The notes beneath the pieces are model-generated. The model worked only from the letters and a program-made list of their open reading frames with translations, was not told the DNA's origin and made no database searches. The position numbers and the translations under genes were made by a program. A DNA stretch of 64,000 nucleotides from Paenibacillus luteus (lineage in GTDB: Bacteria; Bacillota; Bacilli; Paenibacillales; Paenibacillaceae): contig NZ_SKCD01000033.1 of assembly GCF_006542765.1 (NCBI RefSeq), positions 62,001 through 126,000 on the forward strand, in the 5' to 3' direction. Shown here one piece after another: positions 16,074 through 25,368 of this stretch (its first letter is position 1; each line of letters opens with the position of its first letter).

Positions 16074-17323
16074 TGAGCCAGGATCGTAGTATGGAGGCGA
16101 TATGGCGAAAGCGTGCCAAGGCGTTCCGCGCAGAGACCTTGCCCTACTTTCGCTACATGGGTCAAAGCGGTTTTCCAGCGTTTATGTCTTTAATTCTGAT
16201 TTCTTGTACCATTGGCTATTTTAAATTGATTCATCATGTGCCTGCCAATTTTCCCGTAGCGGCAGTTGGAGTGATCGCATTAACGCTCGTACTATGCTGG
16301 AGTCCGCTCCGCACTTGGCTTGCAGCAGGCGATACGGTATTTATGATGCCGCGTGAGGCTGAAATGTCCAGCTATTTGCGTATTTCCTTCCGCTATACAA
16401 CGATTGCCTGCGCGGTATTGGCAGCGGCCGTGCTGCTTCTTTATTTGCCAATCTACAATCAAGGTGCTGCATATTACGGAGCTTGGATGCTAGTGGTTGT
16501 TGCAGCAGTGTTAAAAGCTGCAAACATTTGGGGCGCCTGGAAAGAGCGGCAGATGACTTGGCCTGGTATGAGAAGGCTCATGCGTTTGCTGCGCTGGATG
16601 TTGACGGCGTGTACGCTAACCGCATGGCTTGCCGCGTCTGAACTATGGCAGGCGGCAGGCTTTACGCTGCTGATCGCCAGCCTGTATGTCTTGCTCTACA
16701 AGCTCCCAAGCAAACATCAATTCCCTTGGGAGAGACTCATAGAAGAGGAAGGAAAAACGCGTAAACGCTACTATGCCTTCTTTGGATTATTTATTGATGT
16801 CCCAACGCTGCAATCCAGTGTTGCCAGAAGATCGTATTTGGCATGGGTGCTTCGGCTCGTCCCCTATTCAAACCGAAACACATTTACATATCTGTACGCG
16901 GCTTCTCTGCTAAGAGCGGAAATAGGCGGCATGATGCTGCGGCTGCTTTTTCTCGGCTGCCTCATCATTTATTGGTTTGCAGAAGCGGCATCACTCTCGG
17001 GGTATGGCAGTGTCATCGTATTCGTTATATTTATGGGGATAATAGCTGTCCAGCTAGGCGGATTGCGTCATGTCCATCGCTATTCAGTGTGGAAGCATGT
17101 CTATCCGCTGCCAGAAGCTCAGCGTATCGAGCAGTATTTGAAGGTGGACCGTATTTCACTGTTCTCGTGTGTGGTGATTCTCTGGCTGTTTGCAGCTATA
17201 CCACTAGCGGTCGCAGGCGTGTATATGCCTTCACTCATAGCAGCCGTTTTGGCATTAGCTTATCTGGCACTTCGGCCAATGCGCTTGCGCAAGAAGCTTA
17301 TCAAGGACGAGGAAGAGGAATAA
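16073..17323 (+). CDS. ecsB: ABC transporter permease EcsB
   Basis: 416 residues with about ten hydrophobic segments and a basic cytoplasmic loop around residues 140-175. It follows ecsA directly (TAATG junction) and has the EcsB-typical N-terminal W-R-K-R-x-K-A-F-R-x-E stretch and the FGLFIDVPTLQSSVARR segment near residue 240. It is the membrane half of the Ecs transporter. The third gene of the Bacillus operon, ecsC, is absent: a terminator and a convergent aminotransferase gene follow. Confidence 0.85.
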   Translation: MSQDRSMEAIWRKRAKAFRAETLPYFRYMGQSGFPAFMSLILISCTIGYFKLIHHVPANFPVAAVGVIALTLVLCWSPLRTWLAAGDTVFMMPREAEMSSYLRISFRYTTIACAVLAAAVLLLYLPIYNQGAAYYGAWMLVVVAAVLKAANIWGAWKERQMTWPGMRRLMRLLRWMLTACTLTAWLAASELWQAAGFTLLIASLYVLLYKLPSKHQFPWERLIEEEGKTRKRYYAFFGLFIDVPTLQSSVARRSYLAWVLRLVPYSNRNTFTYLYAASLLRAEIGGMMLRLLFLGCLIIYWFAEAASLSGYGSVIVFVIFMGIIAVQLGGLRHVHRYSVWKHVYPLPEAQRIEQYLKVDRISLFSCVVILWLFAAIPLAVAGVYMPSLIAAVLALAYLALRPMRLRKKLIKDEEEE

Positions 17324-17326
17324 AAT

Positions 17327-17384
17327 GAAAATAACCCCTTGGAATTGCAGTTGTTATAACCTGCTTCTCCCAAGGGGTTATTTC
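17327..17384. terminator. Bidirectional terminator between ecsB and the aminotransferase
   Basis: AAATAACCCCTTGG pairs with CCAAGGGGTTATTT around a 27-base loop. A/T flanks on both sides allow it to work in either direction between the two convergent genes. Confidence 0.75.
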
Positions 17385-17399
17385 ATATTCGTTTAGCGA

Positions 17400-18704
17400 T
17401 TAAGCTTGATTAGCAGTCAATTCCGTTACGGCTTTAAAGATCGTGTCGAACAATTCTTCAAGGTTCTCTTCCTCAATGCAAGAGAAAGCGACGCGAAGAT
17501 CCGTTTCACCAAGTGCAATCGTTCCGATGCCATATTGGTTCAGTAGATGTACGCGTACAGATTCTGCAGTCACGCCGCTGAGTTTCAGGCACATGAAGTA
17601 TCCGGAGTTGAACGGATAGTAGCCCCATACATCGCCATACCGACCGCTGTCGAGCAGCGTTTTGACACGGTTGGCGCGGCCCTTCATAATATCGTATTTT
17701 TCCGCTTTTTGAGCTTCAAAATCCGGCGATGTCAACGCACGCAATACGAAGGTTTGCGACGGGTGTGGACCGCTTGAGATCGTTGCACGGATGATACCGG
17801 TCGTTTTTTGCTCCAATGCGCTAAGAACAGTTGCTGAAGTGGAAGCATAAGTGATGAAGCCTACACGGAAGCCCCAGACATATTCTTCTTTTGTAGCGCC
17901 ATCCACCTTGATTGCAAGTACGCGCGGGTGGAGGTCAGAGAGTTTGGAGAACAGTGACTCATGCATGGAATCTTCAAAGAACAAACCGAAATAAGCATCG
18001 TCCGTAACGGCTACGACATTAATGCCTGCTTCAGCAGCATCACGGATCGCAGCAACGATTTCTTCGCCTTCCTGCGCATCAGGCGTGTAGCCTGTTGGGT
18101 TGTTCGGGAAGTTAAGCACAACAATCGCTTTTCCTTTGTCTTTCTGAGCAAGCAAGGCCTCACGAAGAGCAGTGCTGTTGAAACGGGTTTGTTCATTGTA
18201 GAGCGGGTATTCTACGATTTCGGCACCGCGGCGGATTCCGAACGTCAGTTCATAGTTTTCCCAGTTTTTGTTAGGGATGATTACAGCGTCACCAGCATCT
18301 GCAAATAGGTCAGCAACAATGCTGAGTCCATGCGTAAGGGCGTTGGTAACAACCGGATTACCGAAGCCTTTGGATTCCAAAGACGGATTATCCTTAATCA
18401 TCTTTGTGCGCCATGCGGCGCGCAACTCAGGCTTGCCGCCTGGAGGAGCATATTCATATATATCTTTCGGATTGTAAGCAGATAGCGTATCCTGGATGAC
18501 CTTAAGATGCATCGGTTGTCCGCCTTCTGTTGCAATTCCGATCGTAGCGTTAAATTTGGTTGCTTTGGTCTTCGCTTCGGCGGACTGGCTGAGAATGCCC
18601 TCCTTCGGGAAATAAATCGCTTTGCCTAAGGCTGACAACATCGCATAGACGTTCGGACTTTCCGATTGCAACGTCTCGTTTAACTGCTGAGCAAGTGGGT
18701 TCAT
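17400..18704 (-). CDS. Fold-type I pyridoxal-phosphate aminotransferase
   Basis: 434 residues of the class I/II aminotransferase family. Visible blocks are YEYAPPGGKPELR (substrate and cofactor entry), VVLNFPNNPTGYTP near residue 200, AVTDDAYFGLF near 235 and KVDGATKEEYVWGFRVGF near 265, whose lysine is the likely Schiff-base residue. Arg in DLRVAFSC near the C-terminus is the usual carboxylate-binding arginine. It is probably an aspartate/aromatic-type enzyme, but the amino acid is not decidable. The gene is monocistronic. An inverted repeat lies at 18774-18799 in its 5' region. Confidence 0.85.
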   Translation of the reverse strand: MNPLAQQLNETLQSESPNVYAMLSALGKAIYFPKEGILSQSAEAKTKATKFNATIGIATEGGQPMHLKVIQDTLSAYNPKDIYEYAPPGGKPELRAAWRTKMIKDNPSLESKGFGNPVVTNALTHGLSIVADLFADAGDAVIIPNKNWENYELTFGIRRGAEIVEYPLYNEQTRFNSTALREALLAQKDKGKAIVVLNFPNNPTGYTPDAQEGEEIVAAIRDAAEAGINVVAVTDDAYFGLFFEDSMHESLFSKLSDLHPRVLAIKVDGATKEEYVWGFRVGFITYASTSATVLSALEQKTTGIIRATISSGPHPSQTFVLRALTSPDFEAQKAEKYDIMKGRANRVKTLLDSGRYGDVWGYYPFNSGYFMCLKLSGVTAESVRVHLLNQYGIGTIALGETDLRVAFSCIEEENLEELFDTIFKAVTELTANQA

Positions 18705-18773
18705 GGACTTTATTCCATCCTTCCGAAATCATTCATTTGAAATAGGATTAGCATGATGAGCTTGTGAAAAAGA

Positions 18774-18813
18774 ACAAGTCGTTAGCAATTAACGCTTGTC
18801 GGGTGCTATTATA
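18774..18813 (-). promoter_or_regulatory. Minus-strand -10 box and inverted repeat upstream of the aminotransferase
   Basis: TATAAT for the minus strand lies at 18808-18813. Immediately downstream, at 18774-18799, ACAAG-x-CGTTA and TAACG-x-CTTGT form an inverted repeat with a 5-base centre. The position next to the expected transcription start suggests an operator or a 5' RNA stem. The -35 box is weak. Confidence 0.45.
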
Positions 18814-18934
18814 ACATTTTTTTTGAGCTGCAAACCATTCTCAAAGCAAATTTTTTCGTAATTTTAGGGCAGCTTGCACAAAACTTTGCAGCTGTTGTAT
18901 GATGACGGCATAGATTTGCACAGGAGGTTGCCCT

Positions 18935-19720
18935 ATGCTGCACATTTCGCCTGATTCGTTCATCCTGTTACCCGCGTTTGCCAAGATCGTATGCGAGCCG
19001 GGCTGGAGATGGGCGAGACGCGAGAAGCCGATGGCCAATTTTGATTTATTTTACGTATGGAGCGGCGAGGGGGAAGTAGAAGTCAACGGAACACCTTACG
19101 AGGTAGGACCAGGCAGCTGTTTTCTGTTTCGTCCAGGAGACTACACAAGCGCTACCCATAACCCGCAGCGGCCGCTCGTGTTATCCTATATCCACTTTGC
19201 CGTCAATGACCCGGCAGATGCGGTGCCGAACCGTTACAGACAATTAAATGATACCGTTGATTTTGAATACATGCTCTCCAGGTATGTGAGGCTGTTCCTG
19301 GTAGAAACCTACGCGGCCGAAGAAGAGGCACAGCTTGTTCTTAAGCAGTTAATGATTCATTTGCTAAGAGAGGACAAGCAGCTGCCAGTCGAGAAGAAGG
19401 CGAGCAATCAATTGACGGAGGCGATTCATGAGGTCGCCAATTTTGTTCGGCAAAATCCGAGTATCGCTCACCGGGTAGAGGATCTGGCGATGCGCGCCCA
19501 GTTGTCGCCGCGGTATTTCTCGATGAAGTTTAAAGAATTAATCGGCATGTCCGTGCAGACGTACATGATCCGCACCCGAATCGAGCGGGCACAGCATTTG
19601 CTTATGCATGCGGGTATGAATGTGACGGAGGTTGCGGATGCGCTGGGCTACCGTGATATCTTTTTCTTCAGCAGGCAATTCAAGCAATATACGGGGCGCA
19701 GCCCTTCCGAAATCAGGTAG
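18935..19720 (+). CDS. AraC-family transcriptional regulator
   Basis: 261 residues. The N-terminal cupin-like sensing domain (about residues 1-130) has VWSGEGEVEVNGTPYEVGPG and FLFRPGDYTS. The C-terminal DNA-binding domain has two helix-turn-helix units: VEDLAMRAQLSPRYFSMKFK near residue 190 and VTEVADALGYRDIFFFSRQFK near 230, followed by the family ending FKQYTGRSPSEIR. It probably senses a small ligand, often a sugar. The target is unknown. It is divergent from the aminotransferase gene and followed by a terminator, so it stands alone. AGGAGG lies before the ATG. Confidence 0.88.
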   Translation: MLHISPDSFILLPAFAKIVCEPGWRWARREKPMANFDLFYVWSGEGEVEVNGTPYEVGPGSCFLFRPGDYTSATHNPQRPLVLSYIHFAVNDPADAVPNRYRQLNDTVDFEYMLSRYVRLFLVETYAAEEEAQLVLKQLMIHLLREDKQLPVEKKASNQLTEAIHEVANFVRQNPSIAHRVEDLAMRAQLSPRYFSMKFKELIGMSVQTYMIRTRIERAQHLLMHAGMNVTEVADALGYRDIFFFSRQFKQYTGRSPSEIR

Positions 19721-19784
19721 TTGGCTAGTTTAGTTCCATATAGACGAGTTACTTTCAGAGGCAATGCATAAATCTTTCTTGAAA

Positions 19785-19828
19785 AAAATAACCGCCAGCC
19801 TGCAGAAACGCAGGCTGGCGGTTATTTT
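19785..19828. terminator. Bidirectional intrinsic terminator
   Basis: A 19-base perfect stem (19785-19803 with 19810-19828) around AGAAAC, with A-rich and T-rich ends. It lies between the AraC gene and the convergent psd gene. Confidence 0.9.
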
Positions 19829-19891
19829 GGCTGCGGAGAGCTGTATTCAGCTGCTCCCAACTTCATCAAACCTCTCGCTTTATCAGTTGAG

Positions 19892-20683
19892 CTAGCTTTC
19901 CTCAATAAGAGTACCCAACCGCTCGCCCATGGCTACCTTGCTGCCGAGAAGGCCGGCTTCGCGCGGTTGAAAAGTGTCATCTTCCAGTAGCAGTACGACA
20001 GTGGAGCCGAACTCGAAATAGGCTAGCTCGTCACCTTTTGCCATTTCAGCTTTTAGGGGCTGCACATACTGAATGCTGCTAACGTTCATTGCACCCACCT
20101 TGACGACGGCTGTTTCTCCACCACTATGCTGCATGTATGTGATGAGCCGCTCGTTACGGCTGAGCACTCTGCGCATATGAGTCAAGCCAAAGTCGTTCAC
20201 CGGATACACTTTTCCTAGTACGTGCTCCCGCTCTACAATACGTCCGCTGACTGGGGTATGGATGCGATGATAATCAGTCGGGCTTAAATAAAGGACAATA
20301 TAATAGCCATTCATGTAATTAGCGGTCCGCGGAGAACCGTTAAGCAGCTCATCGATCGTATAATCCTGGCCTTTGACATTGAGGATCGTGCCTTTTTCAA
20401 TCGGTCCGGCACCTGTAATAAGGGCATCTACGGGGCTTGTCAGCGAATCTACTGAAGCATGAACCTCTCTGAATCCTGGCTTTAACCGTCGTGTGAAAAA
20501 CTCATTTAACGTCTTATATTGAGACAGAGGTTTCTCTGCTTCCTCTGTTTTAATTCCGTATGCCTTGGCGAATCGGGAAATAAAAGGGCGGCTGGCAGCC
20601 GATTGCGCAAACTTCCCGGTCATGCTGGAAATCCATTTGCGCGAGCTTAATTCTGTCATGGAACGAAGCAGCCATTTTGTCAT
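19892..20683 (-). CDS. psd: Phosphatidylserine decarboxylase proenzyme
   Basis: 263 residues. The enzyme converts phosphatidylserine to phosphatidylethanolamine at the membrane. It is self-cleaving: the G-S-T motif in FEFGSTVVLLLED near residue 226 is where the pyruvoyl group forms. Other signatures are SPVDALITG, the VVLYLSP-TDYHRIHTPVSG segment and KVGAMNVSSIQ. ATG 20683 matches the start of known enzymes better than the upstream GTG at 20740 in the same frame. No pssA gene is adjacent in this window. Confidence 0.88.
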   Translation of the reverse strand: MTKWLLRSMTELSSRKWISSMTGKFAQSAASRPFISRFAKAYGIKTEEAEKPLSQYKTLNEFFTRRLKPGFREVHASVDSLTSPVDALITGAGPIEKGTILNVKGQDYTIDELLNGSPRTANYMNGYYIVLYLSPTDYHRIHTPVSGRIVEREHVLGKVYPVNDFGLTHMRRVLSRNERLITYMQHSGGETAVVKVGAMNVSSIQYVQPLKAEMAKGDELAYFEFGSTVVLLLEDDTFQPREAGLLGSKVAMGERLGTLIEES

Positions 20684-20765
20684 GCGTGAACCGTCACGTC
20701 CTTTCCTGCTAGGGGCAATGAGTCTCAATACCCAACACACAGTGTGACATATCCTGTTCTATTTT

Positions 20766-21530
20766 TCAATACGCAGCCGATTTCCTTTTTCTCGCCATGA
20801 ACAAAACATAGACGGCGGCAACGGCCAAAACAGCTGCACCAATGTAGGCTGCAAGAGTAACTTGCGACGCTTGGCCATCCTTTACTGCAATGGCAATAAA
20901 GGACCAGACAAATACGAGAATGTAGGCAGCGTCGTTATAGCCGAAGCCAAATGCTAGCGCAAGCAGGCTGGCAATGACGAGCAGGATGACGGTCCACGTT
21001 ATATCCGATAGTCCAAAACCATCCCAATCGGATGCATAGAGGACGACCGATACATTAACGATGGTTGCCGTGCTAATCCACCCCAGATACACACTAAACG
21101 GAAGGCGAACGAGCAGACTCTCGCCGAGACTGGCCGACGGTTTGCTGCTGCGAATGGCAAGATAAATCGTAATGAGTGAAAGAAGCAAGGCGATCATCAC
21201 AAACATGCTGCTCATCAGTTTCTCATAATGCCATACGAGTATCCAGGCCACATTCAGCAGGCAGCTGATCAGAAACCATGGCCCTATGTTTTGCACGTTT
21301 TTGTTATTGGCTGCTCTCCTTGTGAATTGGTAAATGACGAATCCAATTAGCAGCAAATAAATGAGCGACCAAATCGAAAAAGCATAGGGAGCAGGAGTAA
21401 TCAGTACGGGATATTTGGCAGATAGCTCTCCTGTTGTTTTACCGTTGATCGGAAGCCATTGCGCCAGTCCGTTAATGATCAGCACGATGGCGAGTCCAAT
21501 CACATTGATCCATTTTAAACTTTTCTTCAT
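20766..21530 (-). CDS. TspO/MBR-like tryptophan-rich membrane protein
   Basis: 254 residues with seven or so hydrophobic helices. The start KSLKWINVIG followed by an Asn-rich first helix, then YAFSIWSLIYLLLIGFVIYQ and NVAWILVWHYEKLMSS, resembles the long Bacillales branch of tryptophan-rich sensory (TspO-like) proteins, which bind tetrapyrroles or act as stress sensors. The middle PFSVYLGWISTATIVN is also typical. The function in this group is not established. Its minus-strand stop lies just upstream of psd, so the two could share a transcript. Confidence 0.75.
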   Translation of the reverse strand: MKKSLKWINVIGLAIVLIINGLAQWLPINGKTTGELSAKYPVLITPAPYAFSIWSLIYLLLIGFVIYQFTRRAANNKNVQNIGPWFLISCLLNVAWILVWHYEKLMSSMFVMIALLLSLITIYLAIRSSKPSASLGESLLVRLPFSVYLGWISTATIVNVSVVLYASDWDGFGLSDITWTVILLVIASLLALAFGFGYNDAAYILVFVWSFIAIAVKDGQASQVTLAAYIGAAVLAVAAVYVLFMARKRKSAAY

Positions 21531-21704
21531 AACAAAACCTCCGTTTCAAAATATATTGAGTTCATAGAAGTGTGATTATGTATGGTCTACTATCATATTT
21601 AAACAACCTTACGGTTAATTATTCACATTTCCTCATTTTCAATCGGATTGGAGAGGTTTAGGAGCTGAGAAATTTACCGAACCTGTCACTAGAGGTGAAG
21701 GTCA

Positions 21705-22001
21705 ATGATGATGATTATCGGGGCTGTGCTCGCTGTTGGCGCCCTTTTTATCGGTTGGGCAAGCAGAAGGAGCGACTTTGTCAGCCGTTTGTTTGATGTT
21801 GTTGCAGCTGTCGCGCTATTTATTTTTTATGTCGCTGCGGCAGACGCGGTTATCGAAACGATTGCGCATGAGACTGTGTTTATGACTGAAGTTCATCGGG
21901 TGTTTGAGAATACCATTTTTTTGGTAAGCGGTGCTTATCTGGGGCCATACACGCTCGCGAGAATTGCGATGCTTCCCGCTTATCTATTTGGTAGAAAATA
22001 A
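21705..22001 (+). CDS. Small hypothetical membrane protein
   Basis: 98 residues with three hydrophobic stretches: about residues 1-18, 29-48 and 68-95. It has no recognisable family motif. Acidic and His residues between the second and third helices (AHETVFMTEVHR) are the only polar feature. AGAGGTGAAGG precedes the ATG triplet, giving a good translation start. The gene is followed by the HAD gene after 130 bases. I do not recognise its function. Confidence 0.6.
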   Translation: MMMIIGAVLAVGALFIGWASRRSDFVSRLFDVVAAVALFIFYVAAADAVIETIAHETVFMTEVHRVFENTIFLVSGAYLGPYTLARIAMLPAYLFGRK

Positions 22002-22132
22002 CGATTCGTATGATCCGTGTGAACTTGAATATACGTTTTTCTGCTGTTCATCTAGAAAAAAGGCCGTTCGTGCTTGCGAATATTTCCTTCATTCCAGTAT
22101 GATAAGAGCAGACCTTGAAGGAGGATTTTCCA

Positions 22133-22810
22133 ATGACTGAGCTTAAGCTTCGAAAGCCGGAGGCTGTAATATTTGATATGGATGGTACGTTGTTTGAGAC
22201 GGATACGCTGCTTATACCTGTGCATAACCGCGTATTTGAAACGCTCAGGGCGGAAGGGCTTTATATGCATGAAACGCCGCCTGTGGATCGGTTACTGAGC
22301 TGCCTCGGGATGCTGTTGGAGGATATATGGCGGCAGGTGATGCCAGATAGTACGGAAGCTGCACGCCAGCGCGCTGATGTGCTGCTTTTGCAATATGAGC
22401 TGGAAGGGCTGGCTGCCGGCGAAGGCAAGCTTTATCCCTTTGTGGAGCAGACACTGCGCGAACTGAAGGACCATGGCATCAAGCTGTTCGTTGCGAGCAA
22501 CGGACTTGAAGATTATGTTAAGGGCGTTGCGGAGCAAAGAGGGATAGCGGAGCTGTTTGATGGTTTGTACAGCGCGGGCGAGTATGCAACCGCAAGCAAG
22601 GTGGATCTTGTGGCAAGGCTGCTTCAGGATCACGGTGTGCAGAACGCTTGGATGGTTGGCGATCGCTCGTCTGATGTTGAAGCCGGCAAGGGCAATGGTT
22701 TGCAAACCATTGGCTGTGCCTACGCGACGTATGGACGTGCTTCTGAGATTGCCGGGGCAGATGTCCTCATTTCTGATTTCCGCGAGCTGACTCGTTTGCT
22801 GGAACAATAA
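22133..22810 (+). CDS. HAD-superfamily hydrolase (phosphatase-like)
   Basis: 225 residues. Motif I is IFDMDGTLFETD at about residues 13-24 (both catalytic Asp), motif II is FVASNG near 115, the lysine lies near 154 in ATASKVDL, and motif IV is MVGDRSSDVEAG near 175. A helical cap of about 75 residues lies between motifs I and II, as in phosphoglycolate phosphatase and beta-phosphoglucomutase relatives. The substrate is unknown. ATG 22133 has GAAGGAGG about 9 bases upstream. The upstream in-frame TTG at 22115 overlaps that site and was rejected. It lies 19 bases before the flavoprotein gene. Confidence 0.85.
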   Translation: MTELKLRKPEAVIFDMDGTLFETDTLLIPVHNRVFETLRAEGLYMHETPPVDRLLSCLGMLLEDIWRQVMPDSTEAARQRADVLLLQYELEGLAAGEGKLYPFVEQTLRELKDHGIKLFVASNGLEDYVKGVAEQRGIAELFDGLYSAGEYATASKVDLVARLLQDHGVQNAWMVGDRSSDVEAGKGNGLQTIGCAYATYGRASEIAGADVLISDFRELTRLLEQ

Positions 22811-22829
22811 ATGAACGGGAGGAGCCATT

Positions 22830-23423
22830 GTGAATTCTACGAGCTGGAATACGGATCTTATTGTTAACGCTAATCAATTAAGGGAGCTTGTGGGGACGCC
22901 ACATGAATCCGTTGTCAAAAAGAGCGTCTCCCAATTAGAGGAGCATGTTCGTCATTTTCTGTCTCTGTCTCCTTTGTTTTTCTTATCTACTTCGGATGCA
23001 AGCGGGCGCTGCGATTCGTCGCCGCGCGGCGATGATGCGGGATTTGTAAAGGCGCTGGATGATTTTCGGGTAATTTATCCTGAGCGGCCGGGCAACCGGA
23101 GAATTGATTCCTTGCTGAATATGCTTGAAAATCCTCAGGTAGGCATGTTATTTATTATTCCTGGTATGCAGGAGGTCCTGCGCATTAACGGCCGGGCATC
23201 TCTGACGACTAATGCGGAACTATTGGAACAGATGAATTGGGGCGGCAAAGCCCCTGCACTGGCAGTCATCGTTGAAGTACAGGAATGCTTCATCCATTGT
23301 CCACGAGCACTTAAGCAAGCAAGCGTTTGGGATAAGGAACAATGGCCGGAAGCAGAAGCTATGCCTTCGGTTAGCGAAATGTTTAAGGCCCATTTACGAA
23401 TGAATGGTTATGAAACGAAGTAG
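22830..23423 (+). CDS. Pyridoxamine 5'-phosphate oxidase-like flavoprotein
   Basis: 197 residues of the PPOX split-barrel family. SPLFFLSTSDASGRCDSSPRGD near residue 50, DDFRVIYPERPGNRRIDSL near 85, then VGMLFIIPGMQEVLRINGRA are the FMN-binding barrel. The ending ECFIHCPRALKQASVWD is typical of the MSMEG_1061-like group. It probably binds FMN or F420-like flavin and reduces an unknown substrate. GTG at 22830 is supported by GGGAGGAG. The decayed transposase fragment begins only ten bases after its stop, so this gene marks the left border of the accessory region. Confidence 0.8.
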   Translation: MNSTSWNTDLIVNANQLRELVGTPHESVVKKSVSQLEEHVRHFLSLSPLFFLSTSDASGRCDSSPRGDDAGFVKALDDFRVIYPERPGNRRIDSLLNMLENPQVGMLFIIPGMQEVLRINGRASLTTNAELLEQMNWGGKAPALAVIVEVQECFIHCPRALKQASVWDKEQWPEAEAMPSVSEMFKAHLRMNGYETK

Positions 23424-23433
23424 GGAGCGGGCG

Positions 23434-23601
23434 TTACCCTCGGAAGTCCTTGATTTCTGTATACGACTTTGTAAATGCGCGAAACAAGAATTTCATAGTA
23501 AACGGCAGGATTTTAATTCTCTGCTGAACAAAAGCAGACGTCGTTGAGGTGTTGCCATCATAGCCCTGCCATTCCTCGAATGAGGGATGGCAGCGTTTCA
23601 T
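23434..23601 (-). pseudogene. Remnant of an IS4-family transposase
   Basis: A 55-codon minus-strand frame with QGYDGNTSTTSAFVQQR near residues 12-28, then ILPFTMKFLF and FTKSYTEIKDFRG. These match the region just before the first catalytic Asp of IS4-family transposases, as I recall it (QGYD-x-x-T-x-TTSAFVQQR-x-KILP). The frame stops right after KDFRG, so the catalytic core is missing. It cannot be active. About 71 bases (23549-23619) recur at roughly 80% identity at 37361-37431, in the same orientation. Confidence 0.6.
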
Positions 23602-23619
23602 TTAGCGAATTGGCGTAAC

Positions 23620-23739
23620 CTCCTCGTTTTTTTTAAGAGGTTTATGTTCACGCTTCCATCCCCAACGTGCATGCCCTGGACGTTGTGCTGGCGGAGCTTC
23701 TGAAGGAGCATTTCGAAGGAATGGAGTCACTCCAAAGGA
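23620..23739. other. Intergenic, no gene recognised
   Basis: The stretch between the transposase remnant and the response-regulator stop holds a short A/T tract (23627-23637) and an open plus-strand frame that runs into the antisense of the regulator gene. I see no supported gene or clear terminator. Confidence 0.4.
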
Positions 23740-25368
23740 TTACGTTTGGCTCAACGTTTGACCAGCATTTCGGAAGTCCGAAGGAGACATACCGGTTTCT
23801 TTCTTGAACATTCGGTTGAACGAACGATAATTTTCAAGACCGACCGCTTCAGCAATCTCAAACGTTTTGAGATCGGTAGTAAGTAGCAACAGCTGCGCCT
23901 TTTCAATTCTCAGCCGCGTCAAATAAGGAATGAAGCTTTCTCCGGTTATCTTTTTGAACATGCTGCTGAAGTAGGGGACACTGTAATTGATGCTGGCCGC
24001 AAGTTCTTGCAGTTTGTAAGGATAGCTTAAATCTTCGTAAATACGCTGAATCAGATGTATGATGGATGAATCAATATGTTTCTCGTCAATGGACCGTCGG
24101 TCATGCAGTTTACGAAAGCAGGCGACAATGGATTCATAGACAGCACGATAGGTCCGGCTTTGGTCCAGCTTGCTACGAAATTCGGCTTCATTATCCGTCA
24201 GTCCGTCAGGTTCTGCCGCAAATTGGGTGCTATCCAAAAATATTCTATAGTAGAGTGATTTGATGTGCTCTGGCTCCCAGTGGTTCTGCTTCGCTTCTCT
24301 AAGCAAGGCAGAGCTTGTCTGTTCAACGGGCACTGAAGTCAAATGGCATTCCAGCAGCGCCTGCTTGAGGGCTTTGAGCCAGACGCTTCGCCTTGTCTCG
24401 GGCATGGGAGCGTAATGATTGTTTTTCTCCCAATTTGCGAAATCCGAGTGTGCACTGTTGCTGTAGAAAAAAGGGTAGCGGGCGACTGCAAGTCTAATTA
24501 ATTCGGAGGTTTGCTGAGCGATATTTTGGTCAAAAACGCAATGTAGTACAAACACGTCTATCTTAAGGAAGGTTAGAAAAGCATGACGTATTTGCTCTCG
24601 CAGGATTGAGCTGTCTCGAAGCACGGTGGATTGGAAGATAGCGAGGAATCGACCTTTTTCCATTGCAATGGTTTTATTAACCCCAACTCCGTCGAGCAGC
24701 TCGCTCAATACATTGACGCCAGCAAACTGCCATAGCTTTAGATCCTCCTGCTTTTTGTCCCGAAACAAGGAGCTGTCAATATCCAGGTCCAGCAGAAACA
24801 CGTGAAATTCGGTCCGCTCGATACAAAGGGAGGATTGTTGCAGAATACGCAGCAAACCTGTTTTCGCCACAGAACTCCGTTGCATATCAAGAAACAAATT
24901 ACGTTCAATCTCTAGGATGTTGGAGCGCAGCCTTTGATCGATCAGAAGCTGCTCCTCTCGCGTACGATCTTGTATCTCCATTTGGCGGCACAGCCTGTCT
25001 ATGGTCTGCGGCAAAAGAGCCGAATTGGACAGGCAGTCGTCCTTCAGCAGGTAGGAGGCTACCTTAAATCGAATTGCCTCTCGTGCGTAATGAAAATCCT
25101 GATGACAAGTCAAAATCACGATTTGAGGCATGGTCTCCCCGCTTCTCTCAATCTCATCAAGCATAGTGAGTCCGTTCATCCCCGGCATCGTAATATCCGT
25201 TACGATAATTTGAGGTTTGTGCTTCCAATAAAGCTCAAGTCCTTCCCGCCCATCCGCAGCTTCTCCAACCAGTTCGCACAGGCTGCGCTGTGTCTCCTCC
25301 AGCATAAGCCGGAATACGGTCCTGGCTGGAAATTCATCTTCTACCAGAATCATTTTTAACTTGCTCAC
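23740..25368 (-). CDS. AraC-type response regulator (YesN-like)
   Basis: 542 residues. The N-terminal receiver domain has the acidic pair in LVEDEFPAR, the phospho-acceptor Asp in IIVTDITMPGMNGL near residue 57 and the conserved lysine in YLLKDD near 108. A long middle region of unknown fold follows. The C-terminal two-helix-turn-helix AraC domain has LQELAASINYSVPYFSSMFK near 455 and FEIAEAVGLENYRSFNRMFK near 505, ending MSPSDFRNAG. It should activate the facing transporter and lyase genes. Its start overlaps the sensor-kinase stop by four bases, so the pair is translationally coupled. Confidence 0.9.
   Translation of the reverse strand: MSKLKMILVEDEFPARTVFRLMLEETQRSLCELVGEAADGREGLELYWKHKPQIIVTDITMPGMNGLTMLDEIERSGETMPQIVILTCHQDFHYAREAIRFKVASYLLKDDCLSNSALLPQTIDRLCRQMEIQDRTREEQLLIDQRLRSNILEIERNLFLDMQRSSVAKTGLLRILQQSSLCIERTEFHVFLLDLDIDSSLFRDKKQEDLKLWQFAGVNVLSELLDGVGVNKTIAMEKGRFLAIFQSTVLRDSSILREQIRHAFLTFLKIDVFVLHCVFDQNIAQQTSELIRLAVARYPFFYSNSAHSDFANWEKNNHYAPMPETRRSVWLKALKQALLECHLTSVPVEQTSSALLREAKQNHWEPEHIKSLYYRIFLDSTQFAAEPDGLTDNEAEFRSKLDQSRTYRAVYESIVACFRKLHDRRSIDEKHIDSSIIHLIQRIYEDLSYPYKLQELAASINYSVPYFSSMFKKITGESFIPYLTRLRIEKAQLLLLTTDLKTFEIAEAVGLENYRSFNRMFKKETGMSPSDFRNAGQTLSQT

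Noticed and set aside
23648..23808. Plus-strand frame (IPNVHALDVVLAELLKEHFEG) as a gene fragment
   Set aside because: It looks slightly protein-like but has no start signal, runs antisense into the regulator gene and matches no family I know.
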